NCBI GenBank assembly: GCA_948567375.1
Contig: OX419757.1
Location: 67,704,001 to 67,768,000, forward strand
From: Lunularia cruciata
Taxonomy: Eukaryota > Streptophyta > Marchantiopsida > Lunulariales > Lunulariaceae
Direction of reading: 5' to 3'
Length of the DNA: 64,000 bases
Positions 58,344-64,000 of this stretch are shown piece by piece. The translations under genes were made by a program, and so were the position numbers. The notes beneath the pieces were generated by a model. It had not been told where the DNA came from. It was given only the letters and a program-made list of their open reading frames with translations, and made no database searches. Every line of letters starts with the position of its first letter. Positions within the stretch are counted from its first letter, which is position 1.

Positions 58344-60039
58344 TCAGTTGAACATGTCATGAATTGTCATCTGGCGCAAGTTTTGAAATTTCTTGCGTTT
58401 GGCTTTGACGGCAACCTCGCGGACCTTGCTCTAGAATATTTCAAACGATTTTCTTAGATCTTCAAAAGTTCCCTCCGCTTCCGTTTGAACTTCAGTGCTG
58501 AGCAGCTGGTCCTCAATATCGAGAACTTGTTTATAAAGAGATTCAAAACCATGAAATATGCTTCCTATCTCTAAACTGGCATTCAGCTCTTGAGGATTAG
58601 GGTCGTCCGCATCCTTCACCGTAGTGTCAACATTCTTCATCGACTCTAACAGCTCTTCAACATCTTCCAACACGGCTGTTACATATTCTTCATTGTTCTC
58701 ATCATCAATATGAACAAAGTCTTCCAATTCCGATGGATTGAGAGAGAGTGTTTCAATGGCGTGTGCCAAATTGCTGAATATGTTCTGAACTTCGTCAACA
58801 GCTTCCGATTCCGGCTCTAGTTGCATTAGCTCTGCCTTACTAAAAGCATTTTTGATCGAGCTGGAAGAGACAGAATCCCATGCTTCTTTGACATAACTTG
58901 CAGCATTCAGCATGTGTGCTGGATTTCCGTAGGAGACCCCTGCAGCACCTCGTCACAATCTTCCACCCAAATCTTTCTTTTGCTGCTTCACCTCCTCATC
59001 AAGTTCATAAAAATCAAGGACACCCTTGAGGTACAAATATTTGTATCGCTTTTTCAGGGCTGTGATGATGCCCATATTGCAAGGCTATTTCCAGCTTGTA
59101 CAATTTGGTGGGAAGAAAACGACCCGAATATTATCACGCTCGAAGGCATCAAAGTGTCCTGGGGCATTATCCATCAGCAAAAGAATGCGGCGTCCCGTTC
59201 TTTTTTTGACTTTTGGAACAAAAACTTTATTGAACCATTTCCAACAGGTTTCCACGTCCATCGAAGCCTTTGCTTGATTGAAATAAGGAATTGGCCATTG
59301 TCTGTCCTTGATACAAGCTGGCTCCTTTGGTTTCCCAATCAGCGCGCATGGAATTTTATGTGTTCCTGTTGCGTTAGCACAGACTATCAAAGAAACTCGA
59401 TCCTTGGCTTTCTTTTTGCCTCTTATAGTTGAGATGTCTTCATTTGGCATAAGGAGGCTATATCGCGATAGCAACCAAAAAAACAAACCAGTCTCGTCCA
59501 TATTGTAAACATTTTCAGGGTCGTATTGCACAATGACGGCATAGAGACTTTCTAAAGCTGCTAATAACTCCGGATCTCTTTTGTCAACTTTTGCCCCTTA
59601 TCCATGAAGGAGCATCTTCTGTAAGCCATGCCGTGCTCTAAATCGACTGAGCCATTGCCATGATGCTTTAAAGTGTGATTCCGAAATTGATAAAGTAGAA
59701 GCAATGCTTTTCGCTTTGGCAATGGCGAGAGATGGTGGTACATGAAGTCTGGCTCGGCGCATGCTGTCAATCCAGATGTAAAGCATATCTTCAAGCTCTG
59801 TAAATTGTCCCACTGAAGCGCGAAATGTCTTCTCCTTAGCTTCTTCAGACATCAAAGCCGATCTCTCCAGAATCGAATCACAATTTCCCCACACCTTTCG
59901 GATGGCACCTTTGCTGACATCGTACTCCCGAGCTAAAGCCCGTTTACTAAGAGCTAAGAGGATTCGTTTTGCTCAATTTAGAAATGATTTCATAGCGCTA
60001 GGACTCATTAAGACGCTTGCTGTTCGGTTTCCTCGTCAT
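58344..60039 (-). pseudogene. pogo/Tigger (DDE_1) transposase, inactive
   Basis: ATG at 60039-60037, TGA at 58346-58344. N-terminal HTH of the CENP-B type (KRALAREYDVSKGAIRKVW in one frame) is separated by a frameshift near 59960 from the start. Then a Tc5-like DNA-binding part (WIDSMRRARLHVPP, WLSRFRARHGL) and the DDE core: YNMDETGLF, LLLMDNAPGH and, about 30 residues on, the third acidic position in the usual PLDQG box, here PCNMG with Asn for Asp. The main frame from about 59900 to 58344 is continuous but has TAA at 59598, TAG at 59085, TGA at 58953 and TAG at 58431. It ends RQMTIHDMF, like other Tigger C-termini. Dead by stops and by loss of the third catalytic Asp. Confidence 0.9.
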
Positions 60040-60500
60040 TATCTTTGAGCGCAAGCGATATGGGACTGAGTACGAAGAGAGCACAAGCGATATGGGACTG
60101 AGTGCTGTAGTCTAAAGTTCGCACCTACCAGTTAGGTACGCCCAAACCCTTGAGGTTCAAGTTGCGGACTTAGGCAGGAGGTTACTGTAGATATTACTAT
60201 CAAACATCTACAAATGTAACAACAATGCCTTCATAGACGAGAATGTTTGTATCAAATATGAGGCTCAAAGGAGATAGCATATATTAAGAATGGAATATGT
60301 CACCTGGGTATTCCTGAATGGGGAGAGGAGGTGAGCATGGAATGTGGCATGTACTAAGCCGTTATGAAACCGTTATGAAAAAACTAAGGTGTCCGCTACA
60401 AAAATCCTCATGTCACAAAGGAGAACACAAAACTCTCAAACCAACTATAGAAAATTGGAATCTTGGTGGGAAGTCAGAGGAAGTGAGACCATAAGTAGAT

Positions 60501-62689
60501 CTTTCTTTTCAAGGTAAGAATATACACCATCAAATTTTCAGAAAAGCAATCTTGGTGACTATGTTAGGTAATTCCTATTATTTTCCTTTACAAAACCATT
60601 TACACTAGAAATTGGTATAAATAGCAGGAGATGTCTTGTCTTCCAATGAAGATAACTATTATGCCATAGAGCTAGATATAAGAGCTAAAAATGATACATT
60701 AGAATGAGACATTCTAAATTATATTTTAAATTAAAGCAATCCACTATCAAAATTTATTCTCATAATGGGAGATGTTGTCTTTGCTTTCTTCTTTGTCATT
60801 ACTTTCACTCTAGTTTGTCAAAAGTAGACTTTCTTATGGTTCATGTATCCTTAGTCTCATAAATTTTTATGAATCCAAAATCCAAAAGTATATCTAACTT
60901 AAAAGCTTTTTCTATGTTGATATGGTAATACTTTTTCTTTGATGTTTTTAAAGCACACACTTACTTTAATTTTTTTACATCAATATTTTAAATATTATCA
61001 TATCATATCACTAATATTATCATATCTTTTGTTTTGATAATTTTGGACTGCAAATGTAAGCTTATTTAAGTCAATGTGTGTTTTTTCTTGATTCAACAAT
61101 TTTAGACTCTATGTTCATAAGCTTGTAATTTTATAGTTTGGACCTTTAAGGATTTTGTATTTACTTGTTATATGTTTCACCCTTATATTTTGTTTCTAGA
61201 TCTATATTATCAATGCTAGTTTGGTATAAGTTTGTAGATTTCTAGATCTATATTATCAATACTGGTTTGGTATAAGTTTGTAGATTTCTATGCCAAGTTT
61301 GTAAGTCACCCTCATATACTTGGTCCCAATTTAACTATTGATCCACTCTAAATACCAAGAATGAAGAAGCATGCATAAGATAATAAATAACAAAAATTGA
61401 GAATTATTTATATATATATATATAAATTAAATATTTGTAGGTATAACACTATTCTATAAAGATAGTATCAAGATCTTGGTAAATAAGTATTTCTGACCAA
61501 TTGTGATAAATAATATTCAATATCATAATTTCAAAGCAGATAGATTATAGAGCAAAAATCATTCCTAAATGGAGAATTAGATAAGTGTTGTGGGAGATTT
61601 AATACATTTCATTTGAAACATGAAATAAGTAGTCAGAAAGTATATGAAGACATACATGAAGGAAGACAAAAGAGAAGAGTATAAAAGGATTTTTCCCAAA
61701 TGAAAAATGAAGTAAAATTGAAAGAAGAATCTAAAATTAATCATAAGATTAAGGAGTGGTGGAGAGAAGAAGATTATCCTAAGCTTTATGGTTCATGTTT
61801 GAGGGATGGTTCAAAATAATACTTTAGAGGAATTTCAAAAGACTTCTATTTATTCATGGCATGCTTTGAGATCTTACTTATTTCAATAAATATAGAGCAA
61901 CAATTTGTCATTGATTTTGAGTTTTAATTCTTTCAAGGCTTCAACACCAATTTTTTATATATGCTTTTTGAGTAACTTCTTTCTAGGATTTAGTAGCCCA
62001 TATTAACTCTATGGTTTAAAGACCATATATATTACTTGGTATTTAAGGTTTTATTCATGAGGTAGTAATGCATATGTGATTCATGCTTATGAATCCTTAC
62101 TAACTACTAAGTCTAAAACAAAGTATGTTTTTTTATTTATGTTGTTTTTACTCCATGATCTAACCCTAGAGAATAATACATTCATACATAATATTAATGA
62201 AGAAGAATGTTTCTAATAATCATAGAGATAATGCAAAAACTCCCAACAAATAAATCTGGTATTGTCTTACAAATAAGATCAAATAGTTGAGACAATAAGA
62301 TCAACTTCTTACGATAAGTACATCAAAAGAAAAAAAATTCATGTATATAAATAGAAGATGAGGTAAAGCTAGAGACAACACCATAGAATTGATGCAAAGT
62401 TTAATTAATATAATTCCATAAACAAAGCCATGAATGATTAACTTGAGAAGCAAACAAGAATCTAATTAATTGGTTGCATTCAAGGGAACAATAAGTCAAC
62501 ACCTAAATTGTGATAAATGAGATATTTATAGATTTTTAGTAAGATGATACAAGTGTACACTTTGTCATAACATTTGCATCGCAAAAGCTAGTTTGTTTGG
62601 ATATTAGAATGTTAGTCTTTTAATCATAACCATACAAGTAGTTGCTAAGAGACTATTAGTGGCAACCAAACTTCATGTTAGTGTTATGA
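60501..62689. other. AT-rich intergenic DNA
   Basis: No gene. A short direct repeat (TTTCTAGATCTATATTATCAATnCTnGTTTGG) of about 45 bp occurs at about 61192 and 61233. Otherwise low-complexity AT. Confidence 0.45.
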
Positions 62690-64000
62690 TCGCACCATTA
62701 GAACTACCATTTGCACTATTAGGTGGTTTTTCAAAGACTACATTAGGTCATTTCAAGGGGTATACTTTCAAATTGCAGCTCTAGAGAGCTCACTTCTTTG
62801 ATGTTGAGCCTTTGAGCTCTTGGTTACGGTAGACAAAGGCCAACAAATATTACCTGGAGGTTCTTAGCTAGATTGAGAGTGGCAATTAGAGCCCTTTATT
62901 GGTATTATATTGAGTTGAGTGATGAATTTGTGACCAAGTGATTACATCAAAGAAATGAGTCACGTGGAAATTAGATGTAGGAAGTGTGGATATTGGTGGT
63001 ACTTTTGGGCTTGGGAAATTATTTTTACCTTTGACCGTTACACTTGATTTCTTTGAGAATGAACATAGATAGAAGCATTGTTAGATTTCACTATGATTTG
63101 CTAGTTTTTTGGACTAAATGTAGAAGCATTGTCAAAATTGGGTTAATAAGTGTCCAATTACATCAATACAAGAGCCAATTTGAGTGCAAGACAGTGAAAA
63201 TTGGAGGTTGGATGGAGCAAATTGGACCATGGTGAAAAATTAAGGTTGGTTCAAGGAACCTGTCCTCTCAAATGAAGGATTTGTAGTTCCTGATTTCTCA
63301 AATTAGAAAGATTATCTTAATTTAGAGGTTCAAATTTGGTAGAAGACTTTGAAGTCTATCACATTGGTGGAGGTTTGATTTGGAGGTTGGCAAGATTTAG
63401 AATTCTATTTAAAAGATTAGAGAGGGTTCAAATTGGCAAGAAAAAGGACCTCATTTTGCTAAATTTTGGCATTTAACAACTTTGAGGCATATGGTTGGGC
63501 TAGCAAGGCTACAAAAGCCTTGCTAGTTTAGATGATTTTTTACTAGTCCTTTGGCAAAATCAACCCAACCCACATTAATATGTGTAGTAGGGATTAAACC
63601 TTGGATCTTTGGTTCTTAGATTATTGTCTTAGCTAACTAGTACACCCTCACTTGTTATCTTAGAGATTGGTGGACTCCTATATGTACCTAAGTAACTTTG
63701 ACTAGGAGAGTACAATTGATCCCATTCTTGGTGATTTTGGTAATGTAGGAGTAAATAGATGTTACTCTTATGTGAAATTGCCAAATGTTGATGGAGTCAA
63801 TAAGATTGGATTTGTGATATGGAATGTTACTATTAGGACTTCTTGTGATTGGACCTCTTGCATTCTCTACTTCTTTTTTGTGCACCATGTTTGTGTGAGA
63901 TACCCTAATATTTGGAGCATTGGTGCTCTAGTGTGCTCTTTGTAGTGAGTTTAGAGTGATAATCAATTAGACTACCTATCTTTCTTTTTGGTGGGGAAAG
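62690..64000 (+). mobile_element. Second copy of the methyltransferase-gypsy family, decayed and cut by window end
   Basis: From about 62690 the sequence follows segment A (AGAGAGCTCACTTCT, then GATGTTGAGCC), passes the A/internal junction near 63740 (CATTCTTGGTGAT...GGTAATGTAGG), and continues into the internal leader seen at 25922-26170 (TTCTTGTGATTGG, TTTGTGTGAG, GGTGCTCT-GTGTGCTCT). Many CG and CNG positions of the better copies are TG, CA or TA here, so it is older and deaminated. It has A joined directly to the internal region, as in the full element at 24560. Coding domains would lie beyond the window. Confidence 0.8.

Larger units (their letters stand above)
58253..60187 (-). mobile_element. 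pogo/Tigger-like DNA transposon, complete ends
   Basis: 1,935 bp. Terminal inverted repeats begin CAGTAACCTCC at one end and end GGAGGTTACTG at the other and remain similar for about 25 bp. Flanking TA on both sides (58251-58252, 60188-60189) is the target duplication typical of the Tc1/mariner superfamily. The paralogous site near 7572 lacks the insert. It encodes a CENP-B/pogo-type transposase on the minus strand. Strand refers to the transposase. Confidence 0.93.
58130..60500 (+). repeat. Dispersed repeat split by the pogo-like element
   Basis: 58130-58250 and 60190-60500 together match 7440-7850 in order and orientation. The match continues across the insertion point, which shows the transposon entered an already repetitive sequence. 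Confidence 0.65.

Noticed and set aside
1-64000. CRISPR arrays or prokaryotic operons
   Set aside because: No regularly spaced identical repeats; genes are spliced and transposons are eukaryotic.

Overview
This is nuclear DNA of a plant. Genes are intron-rich with GT-AG introns. One encodes a plant-type class III peroxidase with the classic four exons, one a phosphoglycerate mutase with an apparent transit peptide, and there is an A-type cytochrome P450 relic. About a third of the window is transposon sequence. A pogo/Tigger-like transposon and the unusual gypsy element make me lean towards a non-flowering land plant (bryophyte or other early-diverging lineage), but nothing here fixes the species.

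Layout. 1-5998: a decayed minus-strand Ty3/gypsy element cut by the window start, with a solo terminal repeat of another family (3217-4648) inserted in its gag. 6000-15950: repeat relics and sequence without a recognisable gene. 15953-19240 (minus): a seven-exon, 365-residue phosphoglycerate mutase. 19240-24555: AT-rich intergenic DNA with an HSE-rich repeat. 24560-34481 (plus): a 9.9 kb gypsy element whose single long frame reads Gag, protease, C5-cytosine DNA methyltransferase, reverse transcriptase/RNase H, integrase, PHD finger. 34486-40525: AT-rich, no clear gene. 40526-42337 (plus): class III peroxidase with a 32-bp hairpin in intron 2. 46220-48705 (plus): P450 pseudogene. 49638-56243 (minus): three coding units of unknown function, two of them only 19 nt apart. 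58253-60187: a pogo-like DNA transposon with exact ends and TA duplication, inserted in an older repeat. 62690-64000: a second, strongly C-to-T decayed copy of the methyltransferase element family, running off the window.

The centre of interest is the methyltransferase-bearing retrotransposon. It combines three oddities. It carries a captured DNA methyltransferase between protease and reverse transcriptase, and a PHD finger behind the integrase. Its termini are organised as A1-internal-B1-A2-B2 instead of two ordinary LTRs. Its 2,457-codon frame has no visible frameshift but ten in-frame stops, all TAG or TGA, as expected from deamination of methylated CAG and CGA. The old gypsy at 1-5998 shows the same mutation signature, so the locus reads as a record of host methylation acting on elements, one of which encodes a methylation enzyme.

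Host genes and transposons show no functional operon-like link. Coordinates of spliced genes were derived by hand from splice sites and reading-frame continuity; for the mutase and the peroxidase the exon lengths sum to intact frames, which makes those models firm.
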